A stretch of DNA of 64,000 bases from Streptomyces sp. WM6386. Lineage in GTDB: Bacteria > Actinomycetota > Actinomycetes > Streptomycetales > Streptomycetaceae. Under the pieces are notes generated by a model. That model ran no database searches. It was not told where the DNA came from and saw only the letters and a list, made by a program, of their open reading frames with translations. The stretch is from positions 1 to 64,000 of the forward strand of contig NZ_JXTE01000015.1 of NCBI RefSeq assembly GCF_000972385.1, in the 5' to 3' direction. Made by a program: the position numbers and the translations under genes. Below, in pieces: positions 43,500 through 52,927 of the stretch (the first letter of the stretch is position 1; each line of letters starts with the position of its first letter).

Positions 43500-44454
43500 C
43501 TTGCTCTGAAGAGCTCTGCGTGATCCCCAGCCGGTCCGTCGTAGCCGGTCCTGGCGGTGCACAGGTAGCTGCTGCCGGAGGTCACGCCGTTCAGTGCGGG
43601 GGACCGGCCTTGGCGTTGGGAAAGGAGGCCGGGTAGCTGCTGCTGGACGGGGTGGTGGCCAGGGCGTCGACGCCGGCGGTGATCGGGGCAGCACCGGTGC
43701 CGCCGAAGGTGTACCCACCGACGGTGACGCCGTAGGAGTCGTAGGCGCAGACGCCAGTCGCGGGGTCGGCCACGGCCGACACGTCGGAGATGGTGCGCTT
43801 GGACCAACGCGGGGCGCAGCGGCGATTCGAAGTTGATCTGGCCGGGCCCGGATCGGTCGTCGCGACGACGTGCCCCGTCGTGCGGGGCGACGTGAAGCCC
43901 AGGATGAGAATGGACACGGAGATGACCACGAAGGCCACGGTCATCACGGCGAACAGGAGCCGTCCGCCGTGCCCGAACCAGGTCAGCCCGGCCACCACCA
44001 CGAGCAGCAACAGCGCGAGCGGGACGCGCAGCGGCGCCAGCCCCGGGAACAGAGCGATCACCGCGCTCGCCGCGGCTGCGATGGAGATGCCGATGGTGAG
44101 CACGAAGTCGACGACGAGTGCGCCGATGGGCAGGAACGTCCAGCGGGCCCCGAAAGCCCGACCGGCCGCCGCTGCCGCGCCGCCGCCCTTGGGGAAGCGG
44201 CGCACGAGCTGCCAGTAGTTGGCGGTGCCGACCTCCACGAGCCCGATGACCAGGCTCATCGTCGGCAGCAGTAGAGCCAGGTCACCGTGGAGAGCGCGCA
44301 GCGCAGCCTCGATCGCGTACGCCACCGAGGAGACCGGGTCGGCGATCACCGCGAAAGCGAACGCGAAGAAGAGGATGGAGCGGCGCGGGCCACGGCCGCG
44401 TACGGAGAGAGTGGGACCGGCCGCGACGGCAGCGGCCGATGTCGAGTGGGTCAC
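43500..44454 (-). pseudogene. APC-type permease N-half joined to S53-peptidase C-end
   Basis: From the GTG at 44454 (GGAAAGG upstream) the reverse frame encodes the first half of an APC-superfamily permease ('FAFAFAVIADPVSSVAYAIE', 'VGTANYWQLVRRFPKGGG'). After 'RTTGHVVATTDPGP' it changes character to 'ISDVSAVADPATGVCAYDSY' and 'GAAPITAGVDALATTPSSSS', which is the C-terminal part of a secreted S53 (sedolisin-type) peptidase. The peptidase tail 'LNGVTSGSSYLCTARTGYDG' continues beyond the stop at 43591 in another frame. Neither half is complete, so this is a rearrangement scar. Confidence 0.72.
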
Positions 44455-44509
44455 GCGAAGACCTTTCCTGTCCGTCCCTGTGGACGGGATCGGGATGGTT
44501 GAGGACACT

Positions 44510-44532
44510 TCGCCGACCAGGCTTCCCGGCAC
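44510..44532 (-). promoter_or_regulatory. Repeated leader motif, copy 4 (before APC permease)
   Basis: On the reverse strand GTG followed by CCGGGAAGCCTGGTCGGCGA, identical over 23 bases to copy 3. It lies 55 bases before the permease GTG. TAGGCG on that strand is just upstream. Confidence 0.65.
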
Positions 44533-44823
44533 TCCGCCTACGACAGCACGTCAGAGATCCGTCAGTCGGATATCAAGGATCCGTCAAGGTTGTTCCTGCT
44601 GTTCTGGTCGGCGACGGCGGGCGTGACGTACAGACAGTCGGAGATGCCACGAACGAGGCCTGTGGCACTGCTGTGACAGGAGGAGTGGCCTCCGCAACAG
44701 CCCAACCGGCCTGCCCCCTGATGGAGTTGCCGGACACCTGACGCTCCCGGCCGGTCGTACGGGCATGTCGTGGGTCCCACGAAAAGTCGGCGGGCGGTTT
44801 CACGCGCGAGGGGAGAGGGAGTC

Positions 44824-45315
44824 ATGCTCATCGGACTCGGTATCTCCGTCCTCTGCTCCATCGGCACGCTGATCGCCGCGGCCGGAGTCGTCGCGATGAC
44901 GTTGCCAGGCCGCCCCCCAGCCCTGGCCCATGCACCTGATGACCCGCCCGCATGGCCGGCCGGCTCCGCGTCACGGCCGTCTGCTCCTTGGGATTCTTCG
45001 CCGTCATGGCATCCGAGCAGGCGTTCAACAATGGCGCGGCCTCCATAGCCGCCCCGGCATAGCGCGGACTCCATCCCCGCCCCGGCATGCCGCGACGGCT
45101 TCGACCCCGACACGGTCCGGCACCTTGTCCACCACCGGTCGTCCTACCTGCCGCTGCGCTCCGACTGCGTCCTCGACAACGGCAGCACATACTCCAGTGA
45201 GCCGAATCACGCGTGGATGAACTGGACCACCCTGTCGCTCGCCCTCTCCCCCGCCCTGCTCGCGATCGGCGCGGGCTACGTCACCGAGTTCCATGCCCGC
45301 AAGGCCACGCGGTGA
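44824..45315 (+). pseudogene. Small membrane protein, frameshifted
   Basis: It starts ATG at 44824 after a strong GGGAG site with 'MLIGLGISVLCSIGTLIAAA'. The frame then loses sense and meets TAG at 45046. Part of the expected middle ('MAGRLRVTAVCSLGFFAVMA') is in another frame at 44952, and the original frame resumes with 'CRDGFDPDTVRHLVHHRSSY', then 'TTLSLALSPALLAIGAGYVT', ending TGA at 45313. Two compensating indels would restore one protein of about 160 residues. Confidence 0.5.
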
Positions 45316-45861
45316 TCCACCAGTACTGCGCACCGCTGCTGGTCAACCTGCTGATCGGCATCCCCATGATCGCCGTGGTGCTGAGCACCCGCTGGTACGC
45401 CGCGTACGGGCACTACGGGCTCGAGGACCTGGACCTGCCCGACATGGAGGGATGCACCCACCATCTCAACGTGTGTATTCGCCAGGCCGAGGCGGAGAGG
45501 CCGCTGATCGCGATGACTCGCCCAGACCGGAGGTGGACCTTCCTGACCAAACACGCCAGGGTGCTGCGGGGCTGTCGCACGGGACCCGGATGCACGGCTG
45601 CGAACCATTGCCGTCGCCTGCCGCATCACCGAGCGAGCGGTCCAGGCGATCATCGTCGACCTGGAACAGGCTGGCTACCTGCACCGGCGACCGGCCAGAC
45701 GGCGCAACCAGTACATCCTCAACCTCGACCAGCCGCTCCGGCACCCCGCAGACGTCGGCCTCCGCATCCGCGCCCTCGTTGAACTCGCTGTCGATGGCGT
45801 GTCTCAGCCGCCGAACACGGCTTCCGCATCGGTGACGGTGTCAAAGACCCGCAGCACCTGA
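45312..45861 (+). pseudogene. Membrane segment followed by winged-HTH protein, frameshifted
   Basis: The frame opens GTG at 45312 ('YCAPLLVNLLIGIPMIAVVL') and reaches 'TRPDRRWTFLTKHARVLRG', the usual start of an actinobacterial winged-helix protein (ATG at 45513). One extra G near 45570-45573 shifts the frame. The rest of the HTH is in the next frame ('LRTIAVACRITERAVQAIIV', 'DLEQAGYLHRRPARRRNQYI') to TGA at 45859. A G-run length error in the read is an alternative to a real mutation. The 3' end overlaps the STAS gene. Confidence 0.6.
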
Positions 45862-46151
45862 TCCGCCCCGGTCATCTCAAGGATCCGCCGCAACGGCTCG
45901 GGCACGCACGCCAGCACCAGCACAGCCCCGCTCGCATCCGCCTGCCTCCCCCCTCCGAGCAGGACGCTCAGCCCGGCCGAGTCGCAGAACGAGACGGCGG
46001 ATGGGTCCAGGACGACGAAGCGGTCAGCCCGCGCGATCAGTACCTTGAACTGCGGGCCAAACACCGGCTCGGTCACGTAATCCATCTCGCCGCTGCCCCT
46101 CGCGACCAGACTGCGGCCAACGGCAATCGTCTCGTCCGAGGGATCAGTCAC
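45804..46151 (-). CDS. STAS-domain anti-sigma factor antagonist
   Basis: A 115-residue STAS protein with 'FVVLDPSAVSFCDSAGLSVL', where the serine of 'DSAG' is the usual phosphorylation site. Such proteins free sigma factors by binding kinase-type anti-sigma factors. The GTG start has GGGAG six bases upstream. No anti-sigma gene is adjacent; the HATPase remnant at 22.9 kb is too far to be a clear partner. Confidence 0.82.
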   Translation of the reverse strand: MTDPSDETIAVGRSLVARGSGEMDYVTEPVFGPQFKVLIARADRFVVLDPSAVSFCDSAGLSVLLGGGRQADASGAVLVLACVPEPLRRILEMTGADQVLRVFDTVTDAEAVFGG

Positions 46152-46263
46152 GACGCTCTCCCAACTGTCTCACCGGGAGACCGGGGCAGAATCTCGCAAG
46201 AGCCTATCGACCCCCTGCCCTGCCCTGGACGCCCTACTCGGGATGGCGGCGCAGGCCGCCAAG

Positions 46264-47322
46264 TCACACCTCGTTGTCCGGCCAGCCCAGGAGTCGGGCG
46301 CCGATCACCGCGGTCTGCAGGGTATAACGGTGGACGGAGTCGGCCGGGTTGGCGCCGGTGAGCTTGTGGATCCGCTCCAGGCGGTAGGTGAAGGCGCGCA
46401 CACTCAGGCTCAGGCGGCGGGCCGCCTCGGCCGCCACACAACCCGAGTCGAAGTAGGCGGTCAGCGTGTCGACGAGCGGCTGGGAGCCGCCGCGTGCGGA
46501 CTGCAGCGGGCCCAGAGTGTTGCGTACGAGATCGGCCATGGCCTGCCGGTCACGAGTCAGCACCGGATAGACGAGGAGGTCGGCGGCGCGCAACACCGGC
46601 TCCGTGATGTCCAGACGGTGGGCCAGATCGAGGGCGTTGAGGGCCTCTTCGTAGGAGTGGACAACTCCCCCGGCGCCCGGGTGAGGGCGTCCGATGGCGA
46701 CCTGGCCTCCGTCGGTGGCCGCGTACGCCTGCTTGGCGAAGAACGCCAGGACCTCGTCCTGCTCTCCGGGGGCAATGCAGACCAGCCGCCCGTCCTTCGT
46801 CGTGAGCAGGATGCGCCGCTCACCGAACCTGCTGATCACGGCGCTCTCCACCTGCCGGGTGGTCGGATGCATGTCCTCCACCGGCTTACCGCCCTGAGCG
46901 ACGGCGACCGCATGGGCCCGGGAGAGGAGAAGCCCGAAGCGCTCGGCGCGCTCGGCGAGGCGGCCCAGGTCGCTGCGGCCGTAGAGCAGGTCGTCGATGA
47001 ACTCGCGCCGTACGCCCTCCTCTTGGCGTACGGCGAGCTTCTGCGCCCGTTCGTGGCCTTCGGTGAAGGCGTCGATCGCCTGCTCGACGACGGCCAGCAC
47101 TCGATCGGTGTCTGTGGAGGAAAGGGTGGGCCAGCTCTCCCGGGTCACGGACAGATGCCGACGCACGAGGGCCCGCAGCCCCAGGCCGGCCTCGGCGGAG
47201 CGCTCTCCCCGGGCCCGCAGGGACTCCAGCTCGTCTCGCGTGAGGCGGCGGCCTGTCCCGCACGCATCGGCCAGTATCTGGGCATAGCCCTCCAGATACT
47301 GGTCGGGTACCTCGCGCCCCAT
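46264..47322 (-). CDS. PucR/CdaR-type transcriptional regulator
   Basis: A 352-residue product. The N-terminal region is helical ('YLEGYAQILADACGTGR'), the middle has a degenerate GGDEF-like fold, and the C-terminus carries the PucR helix-turn-helix ('LVDTLTAYFDSGCVAAEAARRL', 'LSVRAFTYRLERIHKLTG'). AGGAGG lies seven bases before the ATG at 47322. It lacks the N-terminal PucR ligand domain of the interrupted gene at 6719. Its target is unknown. Confidence 0.82.
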   Translation of the reverse strand: MGREVPDQYLEGYAQILADACGTGRRLTRDELESLRARGERSAEAGLGLRALVRRHLSVTRESWPTLSSTDTDRVLAVVEQAIDAFTEGHERAQKLAVRQEEGVRREFIDDLLYGRSDLGRLAERAERFGLLLSRAHAVAVAQGGKPVEDMHPTTRQVESAVISRFGERRILLTTKDGRLVCIAPGEQDEVLAFFAKQAYAATDGGQVAIGRPHPGAGGVVHSYEEALNALDLAHRLDITEPVLRAADLLVYPVLTRDRQAMADLVRNTLGPLQSARGGSQPLVDTLTAYFDSGCVAAEAARRLSLSVRAFTYRLERIHKLTGANPADSVHRYTLQTAVIGARLLGWPDNEV

Positions 47323-47747
47323 CACCCGGCCTCCTCTGTTCTTGACGCACTGCTTGGCGTATTCCTAACGCACGAGGGACAAGAGTGGCAGACCCCCGGA
47401 CCGTGGGAGAGCCCGGCATGAAGCGGGCGTCCACGTTGCCGGTGTGAGGCAATGCGGAATTGGCGGTGTCGCTGCCACGATGTTCTTGGCAGAAGCGGGG
47501 GCGAGTCCGGTGCCGGGCTACGGAAATCCGGCATCGGGTCCCTTCCGGCCGCCACCGAATCGTGGTGAGGCAGGTGCAGGAGATCGCCGACGCTGTGCCT
47601 GTACCGGCGCTTCAGCTCCGGGTCGGCACGCTGACGAGGAGACCCCGGGAAGGGGGAGTACAGCGGTCCCGTCGGAGGTGTCCGGCGGGATCTTGCTGCG
47701 CGGGGCCGAGCGACGAGACAGCACCGCAGAGGCTGCCCGGTTCTGCT
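47323..47747. other. Intergenic, no supported gene
   Basis: About 425 bases upstream of the PucR-like gene and downstream of the SRPBCC-like gene. The promoter of the former should lie near 47330-47400. No domain-bearing frame was recognised. Confidence 0.5.
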
Positions 47748-48572
47748 TCACGTGCCCAGCGAGGGGCTTGTCCGTTGCTCATCGGTGGCGAACAGCGACT
47801 CGACGAGTTCCAGGGGCAGTTGCTCCATGTCCTTGCGGACCAGCTCTGGTATCTGGTCGTTCCACTGTTTCGCCGCGTCGTCCAGCGCTGTGGAGAAGGC
47901 CCCGCGTGCCCGTCGTCCCATGAACGTCATGGCGAGGGGGAGCAGCAGGCGGGCGAAGGAGCGGCCCTTGACTCGTACCGTGACGGTGACGCGCCAGCGT
48001 CCGTCGCCGGCCGGGCGCGGCACGGCCGTCACCGTGGCCCGGGCGAGCGAGTGGTCGAGTCCGCCGGTCAGAGGTGTGGCCCTCTGGCGGCCGCGGCCTG
48101 CTGCCGACGGCCACCACTTGCCGAGGTCGAGGTGCAGGCGTCCGCTGCCACCAGTTTACTTCGTCCATGCGCCGCCGCCTGCCTGCACCTTCACCGAGAG
48201 CCTTGCCTCGCGCGGCCGTTCGGCGCTCGTGAGCCGGAGCGTGCAGGCCATGTGGCCGGGGCCGCCGGGATCGTCGTCGAGCGTGACGAGTTCCAGGGCC
48301 GTCTCCCGCTTCCGGTCCCAGGCCAGGATCGTGAGCGTCTGGTCGACGTCCGGTCCACTGCCGTCGTCGTTCTCGGGGTGGTAGCGGGCACCCGGTCGCA
48401 GGTGGGCTCCCTGGGCCAGGAGTAGTTCGGGCATCCTCCGTCCGTCGGGCAGCCGTAGCCGTGCACCTTCGGCTTCGATGCTTTCCGCGAGATCGTGGAG
48501 CGTGATGACGCACGAATCGAACCAGCGGCGGGGCACGGGGGCGAGTGTCACGGTGTGCTGGAAGCGAGCCAT
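47748..48572 (-). pseudogene. SRPBCC-like protein interrupted by an in-frame TAA
   Basis: The reverse frame starts MARFQHTVTLAPVPRRWFDS and reads to 'KVQAGGGAWTK', then hits TAA at 48156-48158. The very same frame continues 'TGGSGRLHLDLGKWWPSAAG', 'LTGGLDHSLARATVTAVPRP' and 'AFSTALDDAAKQWNDQIPEL' to the stop at 47748. Joined, it makes one protein of about 274 residues that looks like a polyketide-cyclase/START-type fold. TAA is the rarest stop here and needs only one base change from a sense codon. The 3' part alone could start at 48032 but would lack half the fold. Confidence 0.65.
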
Positions 48573-48679
48573 GCGCCAAGGGTCACTGTTCAACGGGTGC
48601 TATGTCAGTGGGGCGGTCAGGCAGTGACCGGCTCGCTTTGGCCGTCGCGTTCCAGCCGGTCCGCTCGGTGTCCCGGTCA

Positions 48680-50083
48680 TCAGGAGCTGGTCTGCTCCGT
48701 GGTCTCCGGGTCGCCGTGCTCACCGAGCCAGCGGGCGAGCTTGCCACGTCGGCCGACCGCGCGCAGGCGGCGTTCGGCGGCCTGCCGCACCTTCGGGGTG
48801 GTGATCAGGAGGAGTTCATCGCCTACGCGCAGCATGGTGTCGTGGCCGGGGACAGTGGTGGCGCCGTCACGGACGATCAGCGTGACCACGGTCGGCGACG
48901 GCAGGCGCAGTTCGAAGACGGTCACACCGTGCAGGCGTGACCCGGCGGGAATACTCACGGTGAGCAGGTCCGCGTCCAGGGCGTCCAGCGGAGCGGCCTC
49001 CACTTCGATGTCGCGCAGGGCGCCTGGTCGGGTCAGGCGCAGCAGGCGGGCGGCAGCGGGCAGGCTGGGGCCCTGGACGACGGTGAAGATGACCACCAGT
49101 ACGAACACGATGTTGAGCAGGTCCCGGGCGCCGCTGACCCCTTCGACGATGGGATAGGTGCCGAGCACGATCGGTACGGCGCCGCGCAGTCCGGCCCAGG
49201 AGATGAAGCCCTGTTCGCGCCAGGGGACGCGGAACGGCAGCAGGCAGGCCAGCACGGACAAAGGCCGGGCGGCCAGCAGCAGGAGCAGGCCGACGGCGAC
49301 GGCCGGGCCGATCGCGGCGGGCAGTTCGCTGGGGTCCACGAGCAGGCCGAGCATGACGAACAGGCCGATCTGGGCGAGCCAGCCGACGCCTTCGGCGAAG
49401 GAGCGGGTGGCGGCACGGTGCGGCAGATGGGTGTTGCCCAGGTATGCGGCGATGAAGCCGCTGGCGTGCGCCGCTCCGGCGGCGGCGAAGGCCACGATGC
49501 CGAAGCCGACGGTGGCCAGTGGATACAGGCCGGTGGCGGGCAGGGCGATGTTCCGCAGGGCGGCGGCTCCCAGTCGCCCGATCGCCAGCCCGAGCACGCT
49601 GCCCACGGCCAGCTCGTAGACGAGATGACCGGCGATGTCCGCCGGGCCGGGCACGTCGGCGGTGGCGGTGCTCAAGGCCAGTACCAGGATGACGGTCGGG
49701 GCGTCGTTGAATCCGGACTCGGTCTCCAGCAGGCTGGTGACCTTCTGCGGCAGCGGCAGGACTCTCAGCACGGCGAACACCGCGGCGGCGTCGGTGGAGG
49801 AGACGATCGCGCCCAGCAGCAGCGCCAGGTGCCAGTTCATGCCCAACAACCAGTGGGCGCCGGCCGCGGTGACCGCGACGGAGACGGCGACCCCTGCGGT
49901 GGCCAGCACACCGGCCGGCAACAACAGCCGCCGTACATCGGGCCAGTTCGTCGTCAGACCGCCCTCGACCAGGATGACGGCCAGAGCAGAGGCCGTCACG
50001 GTAACGCGGTGCGGCGGCGGCGCCGGGACCGCAACGGGGTCCACCCCTGCCGATGGCTGGTTGCTGTGGGCGGCGGCATCCAT
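48680..50083 (-). CDS. CPA-type K+(Na+)/H+ antiporter with TrkA_C domain, N-terminus altered
   Basis: A 467-residue protein with 'ALAVILVEGGLTTNW', 'GAIVSSTDAAAVFAVLRVL' and 'LLETESGFNDAPTVILVLAL' of a NhaP2-type exchanger, and a C-terminal TrkA_C-like domain (about residues 375-440; 'DLLTVSIPAGSRLHG', 'VGDELLLITTP'). Relatives begin with two to three membrane helices before the 'VEGGLTTNW' segment. Here these are replaced by about 25 polar, Pro-rich residues. It is therefore probably a 5'-truncated gene that has gained a chance start, and may be non-functional. Confidence 0.72.
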   Translation of the reverse strand: MDAAAHSNQPSAGVDPVAVPAPPPHRVTVTASALAVILVEGGLTTNWPDVRRLLLPAGVLATAGVAVSVAVTAAGAHWLLGMNWHLALLLGAIVSSTDAAAVFAVLRVLPLPQKVTSLLETESGFNDAPTVILVLALSTATADVPGPADIAGHLVYELAVGSVLGLAIGRLGAAALRNIALPATGLYPLATVGFGIVAFAAAGAAHASGFIAAYLGNTHLPHRAATRSFAEGVGWLAQIGLFVMLGLLVDPSELPAAIGPAVAVGLLLLLAARPLSVLACLLPFRVPWREQGFISWAGLRGAVPIVLGTYPIVEGVSGARDLLNIVFVLVVIFTVVQGPSLPAAARLLRLTRPGALRDIEVEAAPLDALDADLLTVSIPAGSRLHGVTVFELRLPSPTVVTLIVRDGATTVPGHDTMLRVGDELLLITTPKVRQAAERRLRAVGRRGKLARWLGEHGDPETTEQTSS

Positions 50084-50210
50084 GCCGTTCGGCCAAGCAG
50101 CGAAGCCGACAAGTGCCCCAGACGGGGGTGCCGATCCGTCTCGTTCCGCCTCCGGACAGTTGCGTGGGGAGTCGGGGGCAGCGGGACGATCTGAGGGGCC
50201 TGGGCGGGGT

Positions 50211-51161
50211 ATGGCGGACGAGCGGCTTCGGCGGTCCGGGATCGTGGGCTACTGGCGTGTGGTCGAGTTGTTCAGCCCGCAGAAGATCCCTGCCGTCTCG
50301 GCACGTGATCCGGCGTGCGCGGTGGCGGCGGACGGCCCACTCCCCTGGGAGGCGGGACACGCACTGCGCTCGGTGCCGCTGGAGCCCGGCTTCGTGTGGC
50401 AACACGTGGTCTACGGCGGGGCGTACACACTCCGCGCCGTGCGCGACACCCTGCCGGAGGTCTTCGGCGAGAGCGGGGAGGACCACGACAGACGGATGGA
50501 CGGCGAGAGCGCACTGTTCGCCCTGACGGTCACCGACGAAGGGCGACCGCTGCTCGACTCCCCCGTACTGTCCACCGGCGCCTGGGCCACCGGGCGCGTG
50601 TTGTCGCCCGGACCGGGCAGCCACGCCTGGCTGGACGGGTTCGACGACGAGACCGGCACCTGGTTGACGCGAGCCGCCGAACTCGGGGAACTCCCGGCCG
50701 ATGAGCTGCCGGACGTCGAAACGGACGCGGAATCCGATCGCGCCGACGACGAGGACAGCGAAGAGCGGGTCGGGCAACGGCGGCTGTCGGCCAAGGAGTT
50801 GCTGGAGTTCATACGCGAGATGGCCGAAGCCTGGGGCGTGGCGGAGGCGTTGCGCCCCGAGGGAGTGCGGGTGCGGAGCGTGGCGGTGCGGCAGAGCCAT
50901 GCGGGGGACGCCGACCAGCAGGACTTCCTGAACGGTTTCATCGCCGCGGATCTGGACCTGGTCGCGAACCATCGCCCCCCACACGGCCCGACGTCGCCTA
51001 CCACGCCTAAGCACCGCAATCAGCAACAAATAGGCGGTGCGCAGCCGGAGTTAAGGGGACCACGTGCCCGTGGCGGGTGGGCGGGTCCGCGAGCCGGCGC
51101 CCAGGAGTTCGGCCAGGCCCTGGCGAGTGGCGGCCAGCACCACGCGGTCCTGCGGGCGTAG
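50211..51161 (+). pseudogene. N-terminal fragment of a large AAA/superfamily I helicase-like protein
   Basis: From the ATG at 50211 the product reads 'RRSGIVGYWRVVELFSPQKI', 'LPWEAGHALRSVPLEPGFVW' and 'LDSPVLSTGAWATGRVLSPG', then 'LNGFIAADLDLVA' near residue 260. This matches, from memory, the N-terminal region that precedes the AAA/helicase core in a family of over 1,000-residue actinobacterial proteins. No Walker motif follows, and the last 50 residues run antisense into the next gene. It is a truncated relic. Confidence 0.6.
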
Positions 51162-52597
51162 GACGTAGCCGGGGTGCAGGTCCCAGATGAGGCCACTGGG
51201 GTGCTCGGTGCCGTCGTACGACGGTGAGGCCGCGAGGTCGGGCAGGCGTTCGTCGGGGGCGGCGGAGTCGATGGCCAGGGCGCGCCAGGCGCCGGGGCGG
51301 AAGGACTCGGCGACCGTGCAGCCCTCTAGTTGCGGGTGTCCTGCCACGTCGAGCGCGGCGAACACGAGGACTCTGCGCTCGACGGGGATCGCGCCGAGGA
51401 TCCGTCGGCCCATCATCGCCCCGGCGAACGCAGGTGCGGCGAGAGTGGACACACTGCGGCTGCGCGTGAAGGCGTGAGGGTGGGCGGCGCGCAGGGTGCG
51501 GTAGACGGCGAGGGCGAAGGCGTCGTCGTACAGCCGCAGCGACACCCGCAGGCCCGGCTCCACGGAACGGGCGTACAGGGCGGCTTCCAGGTTGGTGGTG
51601 TCACTGCTGGTCACGGCGAGCAGCGCGTGGGCACGGTGGATCTTCGCTGCCTCCAGGACGCCCTCCTGGGTGACGTCGCCGATCACTGTGGGCACGTGCA
51701 GGCGGCGAGCCAGGGGGATGCCGCGCCTCGGGGTCCTCCTCCACGCACACCACCGGGATGCCGAGTTCGCGCAGTCGGGCCAGGACGCGAGTGCCGACCT
51801 TGCCCAGGCCGAGCAGGACGACGTGGCCGGACAGACCGCGCGGCGGGCGGCGCAGCGTGGCGGCGGTGCGGAAGGTGCCGAGCCCTTCCAGTACGGCGGC
51901 GAGGAGCACGGGCAGCAGGAGCAGTCCGGTCAGCCCGGACAGGAGCTGGAGGACCTGGCGGGCGACGGGATCGCCGAGCGCCGGGTCCCCGATGGCGAAG
52001 AGGTCGAGGAGGGTGAGGTAGGCGGCGTGCAGGGGGTGGTCGCCGGTGGTCAGCCAGGACGCCACCGCCAGGCCGAGGACGCTCAGCGCGAGCCCGGCCA
52101 GGGACCAGCGCAGACGGCGCGAGAAGAGCGAGCCGAGCGGCAGGCCGCGGCTCGGAACGTGCTCGGGGCCGTCGTGCGTGACGGTCTCCAGGACGACGGT
52201 GCCGCGGCCGGTGGCGGCGGCGACGGTTCGGTCGTCCGGCAGCAGCAGCGGTCCGTCCTGGCCGCTGGCGTCCGAACCCTCCGCTCCCGCCGGGTCGTTG
52301 GCGCCGGCGGAGAGCAGGGCCAGCGTGCACAGGCCGGGGCCGGCGACCTCACCGGGCCCCGACGGGGTGCGCTCCACGGCCCGCAGCAGCAGGCCGTCCG
52401 CCTGAACGACCTTGCTGGTGCCCGCGACGGCCGTGGCCGCGAGGGCGGGGGCCGCAGTGTCGGCATCCGAGAGGACGGTGCTGGACGTGTCCAGGGCGGC
52501 CGGATCGAGACCGGGTGAGGCGACCGCGGCGGCACAGTTCCGCCGCAAGGCGCTCGGCGAGGGCGTCGTCGCCGCACACCACCATGTGGCCCGGCAA
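51051..52597 (-). pseudogene. Two-TrkA-domain potassium channel-like protein, frameshifted
   Basis: On the reverse strand 'MPGHMVVCGDDALAERLAAEL' opens a TrkA_N domain at 52597. The frame breaks near 52545 and resumes 'TSSTVLSDADTAAPALAATA'. Two membrane helices flank a pore-like loop ('LAGLALSVLGLAVASWL', 'LLSGLTGLLLLPVLLAAVLE'). A second TrkA_N starts 'HVVLLGLGKVGTRVLARLRE' and breaks again near 51735, where two G residues appear to be missing. The rest ('VPTVIGDVTQEGVLEAAKIH') is in another frame to the stop at 51051. It is a dead or mis-read K+ channel with NAD-sensing domains. Confidence 0.7.
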
Positions 52598-52927
52598 GGC
52601 CGGGTCCTGCGGCGCCGTGTGCGTGGTGACCCACCTTTTCTCCCTCCCCCGATGCCGGCATGAACGAGACGGCGACAGCAGAGTGCGCGCCGTCGCGACC
52701 GGAACCGATCATGACGTATGAGCCGAGCAGCCGCCGCCGACTCGGTCGATCGTTTGGGTATCGCAGTCCGGCATCAACGCGGCGTCAAGAGTGCCGGAAT
52801 GCGGCAATGCGGTGAGGGACAGCGCCACTACACAATGGTCTCGGCGCAAACACGGGGATGTCCCGGTGCCCAGCTCCGGCAACGGCCCTGGATATCTGAA
52901 CGCTACAGCGAGGCTTGGGGGTCCGGG
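52598..52927. other. Upstream region of the flotillin locus
   Basis: 330 bases between the K+ channel pseudogene start and the small membrane protein gene. No gene is supported. The promoter of the flotillin locus must lie here or just upstream, but no clear -10/-35 was fixed. Confidence 0.5.

Noticed and set aside
37173..44532. Reading the GGGAAGCC leader motif as a cobalamin riboswitch
   Set aside because: Only the GGGAAGCC string resembles that class; the downstream B12 box and long structured core are absent, and spacing to the start codons is only 30-60 bases.
44562..45113. Reverse 183-codon frame opposite the small membrane protein
   Set aside because: No domain or ribosome site; the forward strand has a good start and membrane-type composition.
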